A stretch of 64,000 bases of DNA from NCBI GenBank assembly GCA_035610365.1, contig CM069432.1, positions 260,521,177 to 260,585,176 on the forward strand, written 5' to 3'. Positions 22,211 to 33,599 of this stretch are shown here, in pieces. Made by a program: the position numbers and the translations under genes. The notes below the pieces were generated by a model that saw nothing but the letters and a program-made list of their open reading frames with translations, did no database searches and had not been told where the DNA came from. This DNA comes from Aquatica leii (taxonomy: Eukaryota > Arthropoda > Insecta > Coleoptera > Lampyridae). Every line of letters starts with the position of its first letter. Position 1 is the first letter of the stretch.

Positions 22211-23360
22211 TGTTACACTGGTTTTTGTGTAACCAAAAAAACACAGTTGTCCCGGAGAGGGAGTTGCAGATCTTGTGATGCTAAATTATAAATTAACTCT
22301 AAAAAGGCGCTAAAACGATGAAAGATTAAATTAGGTAAATATCGTTTAACTTTACCCGTAGCTGGAAAAGAACAAATAACATGACAGAAGTAATTACAGC
22401 ATATATATTTATTTTATCACAGACAATAATTCTAAAGAGGACGAAGAAGGTACATAAAAATAATTACATAAATTTTCCAAACGTTAATACATGGGTCGGA
22501 GAAAATATAAATTACGCCCTACACTGGGCAACACGTCGTACAATAAACTGACCTAGTCGGTCTAAACTTTTACATTCGAAGCAGGAATGACTTCATATTC
22601 GCAAATTTAAAATCGCAAAAGTATAGAACAAAACAATTAAAGCCTTAGAGATCAACGCGCACTGCATACGACTTTGTAACGCACAAATCGATCTTATTAT
22701 TAATTGCGTTAACGTAACATGCACGTACGGTGGACAATCGACATGACCAACGAAGTACTAATCGTAAAATTTGAAATTGTAATACTCACAGTTAGGTTTT
22801 ATCCAATAATTCCGTACCTGTGTTACCTAAAACGTAATATTAAATCTAACACAAAACGTACGTACGGCGTTAATACAAGTAAATTTCGTTTTCAAAACAT
22901 ACAATTATTTGAGATAGCGAATGCACAGCGTTTCCCTTCGACTTAACGTAGCCATTGATGGTAGCAGCTCCTCTCAAAAGGAATTGAAATTTTGAAGGTT
23001 TCAAACCCCTTGACGGTTGTTAATAGTTAAGTTATAGTAACGTGACGTCATGGAAGTTTTTTCCACTTCGTTCGTTATCTTCACCGATAAAGAAGATGTG
23101 TGGGGGGTATGGAAATCCGCTATAGACAAATTAAACCCCCAATACAGACAAATCTAACGACTTACCCCGACTAAGGTTCCACTAAATAGCCACAAAATTC
23201 ATTTGGCTCGTTGGGCGTAGAGGTTTGTAATGCACCAAACCTTACCGGAAAGTGGATAAATACGCGCTTATTAAATTTGACATCGCCGATTAAAGGTGGG
23301 CGTGCCGAGGACAATTTGTATACTTGAAAAATTTTAACCTACCAACTTTTTAACATAACA
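22211..23360 (+). mobile_element. solo LTR, family B, copy 1
   Basis: It starts TGTTACACTGG and ends TTTTTAACATAACA, with ATTT on both sides (22207-22210 and 23361-23364). It matches 56677-58425 and 49831-51055, sharing AAAAGGCGCTAAAACGATGA, GGGCAACACGTCGTA and the end ACCAACTTTTTAACAT. It interrupts ORF1 of the Jockey-like LINE. Confidence 0.88.
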
Positions 23361-23364
23361 ATTT

Positions 23365-23622
23365 GTAGCTGTATAAATTGCGTCTGGAGTACTTGAGGTT
23401 TCTGTTAGTATCAGATTCCGTTGTAGATGGGGTAGACGAGTTCGATCTTTTTATTGTTTTGTGTTTGTGACTTTTGACTATTTGCCAGCTGTTGGAGTTG
23501 GCGATTTCGTTGTCTTTGTTACTTTTAGATTCCTCTAGATCCATAGGTTGTTCTTCTTGGTTTTCTGTTTGAAACGGGTGCTGCGGTAATTGAAATGCGG
23601 AAGTTACAAATGGCTGTTGCAT
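23365..23622 (-). pseudogene. LINE ORF1 N-terminal part
   Basis: The frame starts MQQPFVTSAFQLPQHPF and continues EEQPMDLEESKSNKDN and SNSWQIVKSHKHK with a Ser/Thr-rich stretch. This low-complexity, WQ[I/T]VK-containing leader is usual for Jockey-type ORF1. It is cut by the family B LTR and continues at 22206. Confidence 0.55.
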
Positions 23623-24015
23623 TATGCGGTATTAAACCTATGGGAATGGGAATTATGGATTAACAGGTTGTTACAGCATTGCTAGGTTTGTAGGGTTGGA
23701 ATTGTGTGGTGTCAAACGATGACTATTTAACTTCTTACTTTACTTTTTACTATACTCTGTGACATAAAAAATACAACACCACGAAGGCGTTACAATTTTT
23801 GGAACAAACTATGCAGAAATGTTTAACTAGTGAAAAGTAGTAATTGATTAAAATTTAATTCAAAATAATCTAGCAACCATATAAAATTGGACGTTTTACT
23901 TGTTGTTACAATCGATATTATTAGGTATATTTCTTGAGAGATTAAGTTGATTTCGGTATTGTTTTTGGTTGTAATTCTTTTGTTTTTGCGTTCTTCTTTT
24001 AGAGGCTGCGATTAT

Positions 24016-25184
24016 TGTAACGTCCCGTTTGAATTCATTACAATTATAATTCAATTTTACAATCGTATATTTTTGCAATTAATATTGCACTTAAATTTAT
24101 TAAGTTTGACAACCGCGCGTTGTATTTCGGAAGCGTCTGCGTAGTTGACTTGAGTAGAAGGTTTGAAGGTTAAGCCGGTTAAGCTTTCACTTCGCTGGGG
24201 CCACGCTTGGCGTGTGTGTCGTAATGATACGGGGAAGTCAAATTTTCTTGATTATGGCGTAAAAACCTATGTAATTTAATTTTTATTCATTCCATCTAAT
24301 TATTGGTCAGTTTACCTTTATTTTGATATAATTTTTCTATTGAATTCAACATTTTTAGTGACTTCGCAATATTGCGCAATAATTAAGACAAAGGAAATTT
24401 ATTTCGAAGACCGTTACATTGAAGGTGTGACGTAAGTACATGATGTCATTTAAAAAACCCTTCTAATTATTTGTATTTAGGGTCTTTTTCTTTTCATTGG
24501 ATTTTTCTTTTCATTGGATTTTTATTTTTATTTGGATCTTTCTTTTTATTGGATCTTTTCGTTTATTGGATTTTTATTCTGGATCCTTTATTTTGGTTTT
24601 GTCGTTGAATTAAAGAATTATCGTTAATGAAGTTTATTATACATGGATATTTCATGCTTGTTGGTATGTTTTGAAATCTACATTCCTGTTGAAAAATTTT
24701 ATCACAAAAACAAAGTATGTGCTAAAAATAGAAGATATCCGATAACGTTATATTAAACATGGTGAGTCAACTAAAATTAAGTTGCTGCAGTTTATCTTCA
24801 AATAACTAAATTGTGTTGTTTAAAACCTTTCGGGAAACTACTCGATAACAAATTTACCGTTTACTATTTTTTGCATTTAATATTAATTACTTATTAGGTG
24901 TAAGATTTTACGCTTTTTATTCATCACTTAATGTGGTTGGCGTTCAAATATTTTATTTTAAATACTGTTTTATTCTAAATATGTTTAATTCAATTATTGT
25001 TCATTGTTCTCTGATGTAAATAGTAGATTAAGTTATAATTAATAAATTTAAGGAGTTCACATCTTTGTAGTTATTATCATTCAACCCATCACCTTGAGGG
25101 TCTGTGCCTACGATTGCTTGCCGTGGTAATATTATTTTTACCTTTTATGATACGTTCTTTATTCCGTCGGTATTTTTTATTACA
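24016..25184. mobile_element. solo LTR, family S, copy 2
   Basis: It starts TGTAACGTCCCG and ends TATTTTTTATTACA, with TTAT on both sides (24012-24015 and 25185-25188). It matches 5650-6713. Copy 2 is longer, by extra GGATTTTT units near 24490-24560 and a segment near 24150-24230. It was inserted within two bases of the start codon of a Tc1-like transposase. Confidence 0.87.
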
Positions 25185-25186
25185 TT

Positions 25187-26030
25187 ATGACTAGAGTTCT
25201 GCAACGTGAAAATTATCAACAACTAAGTGAATTCGACAGAGGTCGCATTATTGGTTTACGCGAAGGTGGTTTTTCATAAAGATAAATTGCTAACCATAAC
25301 CAATCCTCTGTAGTACGGTGTTGTTAAGCATGGTCTAGAGAAGTTCAACAACGTCGTAGACGAGAAAGTGGACGGCCAAGACTGACAAATGTGGTCCACG
25401 ACTGCTATCATTGATTAATTGCCTTAAGAGACCGATTCTCAAGTACCAGATCAATAGCCGAAACGAAGCTGGCTTGCAGTCATCGACAGCAACGTTTGGA
25501 GTGGTGTACCTTGGGACGTGGAATAGCATAGGGTCTTTAGTGACGAATCCCGATTCTGCTTGGGAATGCACGATGGTCACTGGATGGTCGTGGAGAACGT
25601 CGCAGTGTTTACCACACTGTGGAAGTTATGGTATGGAAGTGCTATTGTTTATGGAAGCAGGTCGCTGTTGGTATCCAACCGAGGCAATATGAATGCCCAC
25701 CGATATGTTGATGAAGTGGTAGAATCCCATATTTTTCCATTCCTCTAGGAGCTATAGGACCCGATTTTCTAACTGGATAATGTCCGTCCTCACATTGCAA
25801 GGCATTCTATGGAGCGCTTCGAAGTTGCTAACGTCAATACCTTGACATGGCCATCCAGATCTCCCGATCTTTCGCCAATTGAACATGTGTGGGACATGAT
25901 GGGTAGAAGACTCAAGCAATTACCTAATCCTTCACAGACACTAGAAGCTCTCCGGCATGAATTACAGGTTGCCTGGGATGCAATTCCTCAGGAAGAAATC
26001 GACCATGCCAGGAAGGGCGCGGGAGTGTGA
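25187..26030 (+). pseudogene. Tc1-like transposase
   Basis: From the ATG at 25187: MTRVLQRENYQQLSEFDRGR then IIGLREGGFS, the Tc1 helix-turn-helix, then a stop. RRRESGRPRLT marks the linker. The catalytic part is compressed by deletions: YLGTWNSIG and WWRTSQ-like scraps, then LDNVRPHIA near 25780 and the open frame 25809-26030 with SPDLSPIEHVWDMMGRRLKQ and a C-terminal helix. Asp of DNVRPH and Glu of PIEHVW are kept. Frameshifts and stops make it inactive. Terminal inverted repeats were not found; the left one may lie beyond the solo LTR. Confidence 0.8.
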
Positions 26031-26035
26031 AACTA

Positions 26036-27400
26036 ATAAGGGTGGTCCAACACATTATTAATAAAATGGTTTTATCTTTTGTTTAATGTCTTTGAAATTT
26101 TAATCAATTGCTACCTTTCACGAAAATATGTTGTTTATATATATTCAAAATTTTCAGTAATAAGAAGGCACTCAAAAATTATTTAATTATGCAGAAATAA
26201 TTTTGTGATTAATTCATTATTTAGTTTTTATAATTTTCAAGTTATATTTTGTCTAGAAAAATATTTGTATTTATAAAGATTCGTTAACAGTTTTGATTGA
26301 GCAAAAGGATTGATTTTTACTTTTGTTACATTCGTACTTGATGTCGCCATTATTTCTAATAATACTTTCGGAAGTTGCTGTAACGATTTTTAATTTTTAT
26401 TGTTATATTTGACGAACATGTCTACTTTTTGTAGTACAAATACGGTTTGTGTTTTTATTTTTTACAAATAAACAACATTGAATGCAGCATAAAATTTTAT
26501 TATAAAATGCGGTTCTACATTGTAGGTTAGATTGATATTTCGCGTTTCTTATTTGAGTTGTACGTATAAGAAATTTTTCTTTTTCTCGTTGCTGCTACCA
26601 ATACTGGCGTTTAATGAAGACAATAAAATTTATACGTCGACGTTTATGTGGTTGTCAAGTCTTGCAAACGTGATCTTACGCGTATGTTGAACTTTTGAAA
26701 TACATCGATATTCAAAGCAGTTAAGCTGATGGGGGAGCTGTTTTGTGAGAGTGTGATTTAAAAGCTTTAAGAAAAGTTGCAGCCAATCTTTTCAGATGTA
26801 CTGACACGAATAAAGTGTGTTTCAGAGATTTCTTTCACTTCATAAGTAATGGTTCGTCTACGGATGATATAACATTTTCTTTATTTCTATTTTTAGTACG
26901 TATGATAAGCTGGCGTAACGAATTATAATCGTTTGAGACGGTTTCTCGATGGAATCGATTGCAAGCTAAGAGGGAAATACCGAACAATGTTTATTGTTCC
27001 GGGAAATGGTTCAAAATTAGATTGCTTTTAATGATAAGTTACACGCACCTTATTTTTTCATGTCGAATCTTTTAATATTATTTCATATTAATCTACTTTG
27101 GTGATACTTCTAAACATTCTTTCAAAACATCTTTAAATTTTTTTTTCTCTTTGTTTATTTGTTTCTTTAAGTGTTTGTGTAGTTACCTTTTTATGCTTAT
27201 CTGATACGCACTGATCATGAAGATTATTATTTTTTACTTTTACTAAATATTAAAATGATTCCATTTTTACTGTACTTTGGTATCTTTCCTTTTTTTCTTT
27301 ATTTTTCTAAAAATATTTTTAAATTAACATAACATGGTTAAACGACTATTATAAATGTAACTAATTTTACTAAACTAACACAATACAACACTAAAAATAA
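26036..27400. other. no gene recognised
   Basis: AT-rich sequence with no open frame above 60 codons and no repeat that I could match, apart from a short AT-rich word shared with family G LTRs near 27345-27390 (ATTATAAATGTAACTAATTT). Confidence 0.45.
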
Positions 27401-27979
27401 AGACACATATTTGCTATACAAAATATTTTTGTGTAGAAATAAACCGGTATAATCTTCGTAAGAATAAATAAATCAAATTTATATCATTGAATTTTCACGT
27501 TAAGTTTCTTTACGGTTGGGGAAGATACCGTCACTAGTATGGTAAACAAAAAAATCGTATTTCCCCTGTCATCCATATCCTGCTTTACCTAAATACGATA
27601 AATATACGTTCTTATTGTATTTTTCAAGAATGTCTATTAAGAACAATGAAGTATTTTATCTTTATATTCATTTAATGTTTTTAGTCTTTAAGTCGTTACT
27701 ATAGTCTAAGAAAAACTAACCGCAGGCAGTCGTCGTTGAAGAAATATTCTAATTTTAAGTTTTTTTTTTATTGCACTTCATGCAATACAGTAATCAGTAA
27801 TTCAGTGTATAGTATTAAAACAAAAAAAAATTAAACAAAATATCTTGTAACTACTTAAAAAAATCTATTTTTAAATAAGTTTTAATTCTCAAATCATATT
27901 TTACAGTAGGTCCAAGAAGATATTACCTAGCGTGATCATCTAAATTTAAATTGAAACTATTAAAAAAAAACTTATTTTA

Positions 27980-29330
27980 CATGTTCACTGCTTTGATTAA
28001 ATAATGAGTATGACTTCCTTGATTGTTGATGCATTCGTGCAGTCGTCGAGGCATTGATGCTACAAAAACACGTAGGTAATCATCACTAATCGTCTCTCAA
28101 GCAGTTTCAATTGCGGCATTTAATTGTTCGTGGTTTTTGTCGATGAAATTGGCCCCATGTTGTTCTCACATGCTACGAACAACCCCCAAACGTTTTCTAG
28201 TATATTGAAATTTTGCACAATCTTGGATGGACGTATAGGGGCATTACTCTTAAAGAACAAAAAAAAATAATAATATCAGTTGAAAAGGCTATAACTAGCT
28301 TATATTCAGAGTAACAAAATTTGGACAGAAGGCTGCATAACATTGTTTACAATGCCTAAGTAGCCATCTGTATTAAAACGATCTCACCCAACAAACGCTT
28401 GGACCATGGGAACTCACCCAATCCCATGCATTTACTAAAAAGTGTCCGCTACACTTTTTGGAGCTTGTGTAATTAACTTCATAACGACTTCTTAAAGTTG
28501 AAAACACTTTTATAGGTGCGTGATTTTAACTTTTAAAAGTTTTTTTGTCGTTAAAAACAACGCGATTCCAAAAATCCATCGGATTATTGACGTCACGTCT
28601 TGCAAATTTTAGACGCCTTCTTTTATTGTCCTCGTTAAGAATTTCTTTTATGGCTGCTTGATACTTCTTTATTTCAGTCTGTTCTTGCCTGTGCGGTTAA
28701 CTGGCAAATTTGACGTCGGCTAGAGCATTTCGGAAAGTAAAAAGTAAAAACAATTTGAGTAGCATATTCCACTAACGCCGCGTCCTGGACCACCGTAGTT
28801 ACTCTTCGTCTGTCACTCCCGATGGTCTTGTTTATTGTTTGAGATAACACTTAACTCACATTAGAATGTCTTCCGGGTTTGGACCGTGTCATATTTGCAA
28901 CCGAAGCTGCCCACGTTTCGCCCACTTTCGTAAGGGGCTTCATCAGGGCGTGAGATAAATCGCAAAACTCAAACAAGCAATCGAAATCTAACTAAGAACT
29001 TCTCAAAAGTTAGGTTATCCACTTGTGAAACAAGCCATAACCTAAACTCTGAAAAGGTAAGAAAGAAAACGATAACGATAACCTGTTATCGTTTTCTTTC
29101 TTAGCTTCGGTTGCAAATATGACACGGTCCAAACCCGGAAGACATTCTAATGTTAGTATAGATTCCGGCCGTGGAAGCCTTCGCTATTACAACACTTAAC
29201 TCAGATACGTCCCACAGTAGTCCGTGAAATCATAAATATTTGAGCAATGGGTCGAACACTAAAACCGCGCGCTAACTCCGCGATAATTTGAGCCTTTAAA
29301 TCAACACTCGTATGTGCAGGCATTATCAAC
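27980..29330 (-). pseudogene. IS630/Tc1-like transposase
   Basis: The reading starts at the ATG near 29328 on the minus strand: MPAHTSVDLKAQIIAELARG then FSVRPIAQIF and ISRTTVGRI, a helix-turn-helix. After the foldback insertion, a GGPGRG linker, then RRLKFARRDVNNPMDFWNRV near 28620-28560 (the segment before the first catalytic Asp), then ENVWGLFVACENN and NHEQLNAAIETA, and a C-terminal FVASMPRRLHECINNQGSHT (28090-28000). The QDNAxxH block is not clear. Many stops and a central loss are present. Confidence 0.7.
28859..29190. mobile_element. 332-bp foldback insertion, 13-bp target duplication
   Basis: AACACTTAACTCA occurs at 28846-28858 and again at 29191-29203, so the segment between is an insertion with a 13-bp duplication, the size made by target-primed retrotransposition. 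It contains a perfect 50-bp inverted repeat (28859-28908 against 29103-29152). A second perfect 18-bp hairpin with an 8-base loop (29059-29076 and 29085-29102) abuts the right arm. On the minus strand the loop holds CCTGATGAAGCCC then CGAAAGTGGGCGAAACG, a CTGATGA...GAAAC arrangement like a hammerhead ribozyme core and typical of Penelope-like element ends. No gene is encoded. Confidence 0.75.
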
Positions 29331-30084
29331 AACAAATAGCTTTCTTGACAAATTTGCTAACTTGATGCTATATTTCTACTAAATCTTAAATTAAATTAAA
29401 AACTAGAACATCTCTTAACAATAATTAAAGGTGACGGTAATTCACATTCATAATTCACATATAATAAATAATAGATCGACTATAACAGCGAATTAAAAAA
29501 CTAAAAATTGTAAATAAATATAAAGGTGAAATACCTCATTATCTTAATTGACATTTCTGAAAAATACAATAGGAACGGTTATTTATCGTATTTAGGTAAA
29601 GCAGGATACGGATGACAGAGAAAATACGAATTTTTGGTTTATCATACTAGTGATGGTGTCTCCCCCGCCCCTGAACAAACAACGTGGAAATCACATATTA
29701 AGTTTGATTTATTTATTTATACGAAGATTATACGCGTTTAAATCCATACGTATTACCAACATTCAAATATTTCTACTAGTGTCTCAAAAAGAAAATTGAT
29801 TGTATTAACGTTATTTAAAAAGATAAGACCTAACTAATGCAATAAAAGGCTAAGACCGCAAATAGGCATTGACGAACAAAGGAATAAATGGTTCAGCGTT
29901 GCAATCAATTTTATTTACACGAAAATATTTTGTATATAAAAATAAAATGTAGCAAATATCTTTTTTGACACACAATCATTCCACTGTAAATAAGTCTCCA
30001 AAATTTTCAAAAAGTCTTAAATTATTTAACCAAGGTGTTAGTCGCAAACAATTACAATAGAAAAAATATTAAATTATTACAAAA

Positions 30085-30430
30085 TTTACGTCTGCGAAAC
30101 CAAAAGTAACAGCTGAATCTATGTCTCAACTACTGTCTATGGCTTATCTACCTTATGTCAAAGGTACCACGGACCGTATAGGAAAAATGTCTAAACACAA
30201 CATTGTTAATCTGTTTTCTACTCTTCCTAAATTAGGTCAACTCTTAATCCGTCTAAGGAAGTTATTCCTTTTTAATCTGACGGTGTTCATAGCATTCCTT
30301 CCTCTTGTGGTCATACATAGGAGAAACGGGTAGAAAACATTCTTCGTAGTCAGCGGTAGCAAAACACGTGCTAGCAACGGGCCATCAAATTATGTTTGAA
30401 AACACTAAGATTTTGGCTAATGTTTCTAAT
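30085..30430 (+). pseudogene. Penelope-like element, GIY-YIG endonuclease fragment
   Basis: The plus strand reads LPYVKGTTDRIGKMSKHNIV, the linker seen before the endonuclease of Penelope-like elements. With a frame change come GVHSIPSSCGHT and ETGR (the GxYxIPCxCGxxYIGETGR nuclease motif) and then SAVAKHVLATGHQIMFENTK. The catalytic Arg-containing middle helix is missing between ETGR and SAVAKH. Reverse transcriptase is not next to it; a separate RT scrap lies at 59050. Confidence 0.7.
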
Positions 30431-30649
30431 TAAACTCGGGCCCCCATTTACTTTTTTGCGCCCAAAAATTTGTAGATTCAACATATGGAAATTACAATAC
30501 CTGGATTGCAAACTGTAAACAATTAATTCTAATATAAGTTCGACTCAAATTTTGGAGAAGACTTGTTTTTTAGAAATTTGGAAAAACAAACATTTTTCGG
30601 ATTTTAGAAAAGGGGCTCCTATAGTGGACACCCTACCTAAATAAAAATT

Positions 30650-31450
30650 AAAAAGTGAACGGAAATAAAACGTTTTTTTTTTCATTTATCAACAGAAGTC
30701 ACAGATGTAAGTGTCTGTTTTGGCACTGGTGCAGTCGACGTGAGTCTACATAGAGCACATCAAACATATTACCCAGTGGTCTCCCCTTGTGTTTTTTGAA
30801 AACTTCACACAGCAGCAATTATACTCCGCGTCATCAGTTTGTGGTTCCGATTTCCCGGAGGAAGTTCCAATTCGGATGATTCGCCTGAGGATAGCTTGAG
30901 ACGTCTTTTGGCTTCTTCTTGCTTTGTGCTCTCCAAAGTTGTCCTTGGAACAGATTTTTTTTTATCCACACATGGCAAGACTTCAATGTCCCTATCTGTG
31001 TGGATTCCGAAGTGACAGGAGGAATCGTATTCTGGCTTTGTCCATAGGAACACGTTGAGGGAATAGGTTATCATTGTTACGTTGGTTTGAGATGCTGATG
31101 TCCACTAGATCTTCATCAGTTCCTTTTCGTATCTTGCTGTTCTCTTCAATAAATTCGTTGTCGGTGATTTTTTTCTTTCTATGGGATGGATGCCAGTTAC
31201 TCGGAAGCCGTTGGTTGAGATCTAAGCAGTCTGGCACTTGATGTATGTTTTTCTGCAATTTTTGTACCCTAATCTTCCACAGATCTGCCGTATTTTGCCT
31301 TTACCAGTCTTTGGAGAGTCGATCTGGGTTCATTGAATGTTTTACTTTTTTAGGCCAAGTTTTTTGCTCTAAGAGCTTCGATGGCTTTGATCATGTCATG
31401 TGATGACCAAGTTCTTGATTTTGTTTTTGGCATTTTTTCGTGTTTCAATC
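30650..31450 (-). pseudogene. pogo-like transposase, internally deleted
   Basis: On the minus strand MPKTKSRTWSSHDMIKAIEA then LRAKN, followed with shifts by PRSTLQRLVKAKYGRS-like residues, is the HTH start of pogo-type transposases (31432-31290). It jumps to the hydrophilic C-terminal part (DNEFIEENSKIRKGTDEDLV at about 31170, then TKQEEAKRRLKLSSGESS). The whole DDE catalytic domain is missing, so this is a deletion derivative or a decayed gene. Confidence 0.5.
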
Positions 31451-31834
31451 TGAAAAATATGATTCATGATAATTTAGAAAAATAGAGCATAAAAAACAAG
31501 GATTCCACATAAGGCAACAGAAAAATAAGGGTCCCGCACATCGAGGGAGTTCGACCTAAGTGCAATCGTTTTTGTTTATATTGGGGTTATGTTTTTTCTG
31601 TTTGAGCAACCAACCAAGCCGTCTACATCATAAACTGATCAATCATTCTATGTACTTCAAAAATACGATTAGTTTGATTTACTTACCTGTAAAACTTCGT
31701 CTACAAGAAGGCAAACACGAACGCTAGAAACATTTTTCCAAAGCGGCAACAATTTGTTTAGCCTGTCAACTACCAATCGTGACAGATTAAAACCGACGGT
31801 GGAGACATCTGTCCGTGCGCATCCAAAACTATCA

Positions 31835-31915
31835 CATTTTATCAATCGAAAGTCGGTCTATAAAAACGAGACTTCACGGCGCAATCAATCAGTTTGTTCC
31901 GGGCTCTGAAGATTT
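31835..31915 (+). repeat. Penelope-like terminal segment
   Basis: A run beginning GACTTCACGGCGCAATCAAT (31871) recurs at 59363 with few differences over about 42 bp, ending GGGCT[C/T]TGAAG. Here it is preceded by TCTATAAAAACGA, a TATA-box-like word 25-30 bases upstream of TCAGT. The second copy directly follows a Penelope-type reverse transcriptase scrap, so it is likely part of the same element's terminal repeat. Confidence 0.4.
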
Positions 31916-32458
31916 ATTATAATTGCTTTTCTTTGACAGTTCGACTTAAAAGAGAAATTAAAAGAAACAACTACTTAAAATGTGATTAAAACTTAAGGGC
32001 AATAGTCAAATATTCACAATGTTATTAATAGGTTGTTACATGGGTGTAATATAAAATGTGTTCAAAAAATAGCGTTATTCAAGTTTATTATGCACTGTTT
32101 TATAATGGAACTTCTATTCACACACAAAAATATTTTGTATAAAAATAAAATGCGGTTTACTGTTCCAAATCCAAATATTGATTTTTTAGTTATTGCGGAT
32201 AAACGATTTGAGCTACTGGTTTAGTCAATGTTTATTATTTGTCTAATTTGAATTTATTGAACAGCATCGCGAATGGCCACGAATGATTGCCGCTCACATA
32301 TGTTAACAAGCCTAGTTTACACCGCTAAATACTTCATTCAAAGTAACCAAGGTGTCCCGTTTTTTCTTTAGTCGAGTGTACATATCTTATGCAGTTACAG
32401 TAATTATGCAAATACCGTTGTGTTATGAGCTGTTATTGTGCGTTAAGTTTCTTTTAAT

Positions 32459-33117
32459 ATGTCAACAAGAAAGTCTATAAACAATCCTGGCGTATTATGT
32501 TATATATGTGGTTGTTTTGTTCCTGTTAAGCAGAGACGAAATCTTACAAATTCTGTAAAAAAAATCGTATCATGTTTATTTTAAAATAAACAGGTGATCA
32601 GGATAAATTGTGGCCATCATATAAAACCTACCAAAATGGAAAAACGGAAAAATTGCGTACTTGCCATTTGCTATTTTTATGGTGTTGCGCGATCCATGCT
32701 GAATGTTACTTTTGTGTATGTATTGTTAACGGGTACAATTCAAATATAAAAAAGACATAAATTATGCTGATCTTTTATCAGCTATAAGACCGGTTCCGCA
32801 TGGACCTATATCAGAAGTAATGGAATATATATCTTCCTCCACTGAAGCAGTTGCTGTTGGGAAAAATTAAATATAGAGACCATGAATGGTGGTGAAGATT
32901 TAAAAGTGTTGGGCTAGCAGGGTGCTTATGCTAAAATGCCCTGGTTCATTTAAATTAAATAGTAGAGCCACAGCTCTGCATTGGATAAAGAAACAGCAGA
33001 CTCTGAGGCACAATCTTACACCGGGAGGCAAAAATATTTTACATAAAAGTTTAGTGAAGGCAGATAATATATTTTTTGTTCTGCCAACATCGCAAACGTC
33101 AATATTGGTTCGTTAGT
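32459..33117 (+). pseudogene. Cys-rich transposon-associated protein
   Basis: From the ATG near 32459: MSTRKSINNPGVLCYICGCF then VPVKQRRNLTNSVKKIV. Later come ECYFCVYVL and, after shifts, YADLLSAIRPVPHGPISE. The open frame 32922-33116 contains HWIKKQQTLRHNLTPGGKNI and LHKSLVKADN. I recognise this as an unnamed, Cys-rich protein family that recurs many times in insect and cnidarian genomes and is probably carried by a transposon. Its function is not known to me. It has several frameshifts. The CxxC pairs suggest zinc binding. Confidence 0.55.
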
Positions 33118-33372
33118 GTAATGGGCGAAAAGCTCTAGTCGCAAATGAAAATTAGAAATCCACATAAAACTAAGTTTTCAAAGTCAATTATTATATTATT
33201 GCGACAGGTAGAAAAGTCATTCAAAAAATCTTGAAAGTCAGCTAAAATTGAAAAAAAAAGATGTTAAAATGACAAATTTGACAGATTTAGTAATAAAAGT
33301 AGTACTAACAGTATATTTATTTTATTTTTTCAAAAAGTAATGTAATTTTACAAAAGGCAACACAAAAAATAT

Positions 33373-33592
33373 TGTACGTTACTTTCGTCGAAAGTATCAT
33401 AGCATAATTTACTCACTCACTTTCGGACTTTGTTACGTTGCATAGATTTATAAACACTGTTCGCGAATAAGATCATTAATAATTTAATGCCGTTTCTGTT
33501 TACCTTTTATATTTTTGTTATATCTTCGACTAGAACATTCCGTCTGTTTTCTAAATCGCCTCGAATATTCTATAGGTTTCGGGAATGTTTCA
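33373..33592 (-). mobile_element. solo LTR, family G, short form
   Basis: It starts TGTACGTTAC and ends CGGGAATGTTTCA, with ATAT on both sides (33369-33372 and 33593-33596). Internal words CTGTTCGCGAATAA and GACTAGAACATTCCGTCTGT match 52323-52604 and 61763-62043. At 220 bp it is much shorter than the 400-bp provirus LTRs. Confidence 0.75.
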
Positions 33593-33599
33593 ATATTTT

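Larger units (their letters stand above)
20265..23640 (-). mobile_element. Jockey-like LINE, split by a solo LTR
   Basis: The minus strand carries, in order, an ORF1 N-terminus (23622-23365), ORF1 core and zinc knuckles (22206-21430) and parts of ORF2 (21240-20265). A 1150-bp solo LTR lies inside ORF1. The order ORF1 then ORF2 and the zinc-knuckle Gag type fit the Jockey superfamily of non-LTR retrotransposons. The 3' half of reverse transcriptase is missing; the element ends near 20265. Confidence 0.78.
27435..29750 (-). mobile_element. Tc1/IS630-like transposon with long inverted repeats
   Basis: Arms of about 200 bp at 27435-27640 and 29560-29750 are inverted copies. Shared blocks include CGTCACTAGTATGGTAAAC against its inverted partner, CCTGCTTTACCTAAATACGA then TAAAT in both, and TATAATCTTCGTA then AATAAATAAATCAAA further out. 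Between them is a broken minus-strand transposase (29330-27980). A 332-bp foldback element is inserted in it. The exact outer ends and target site could not be fixed. Confidence 0.7.
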
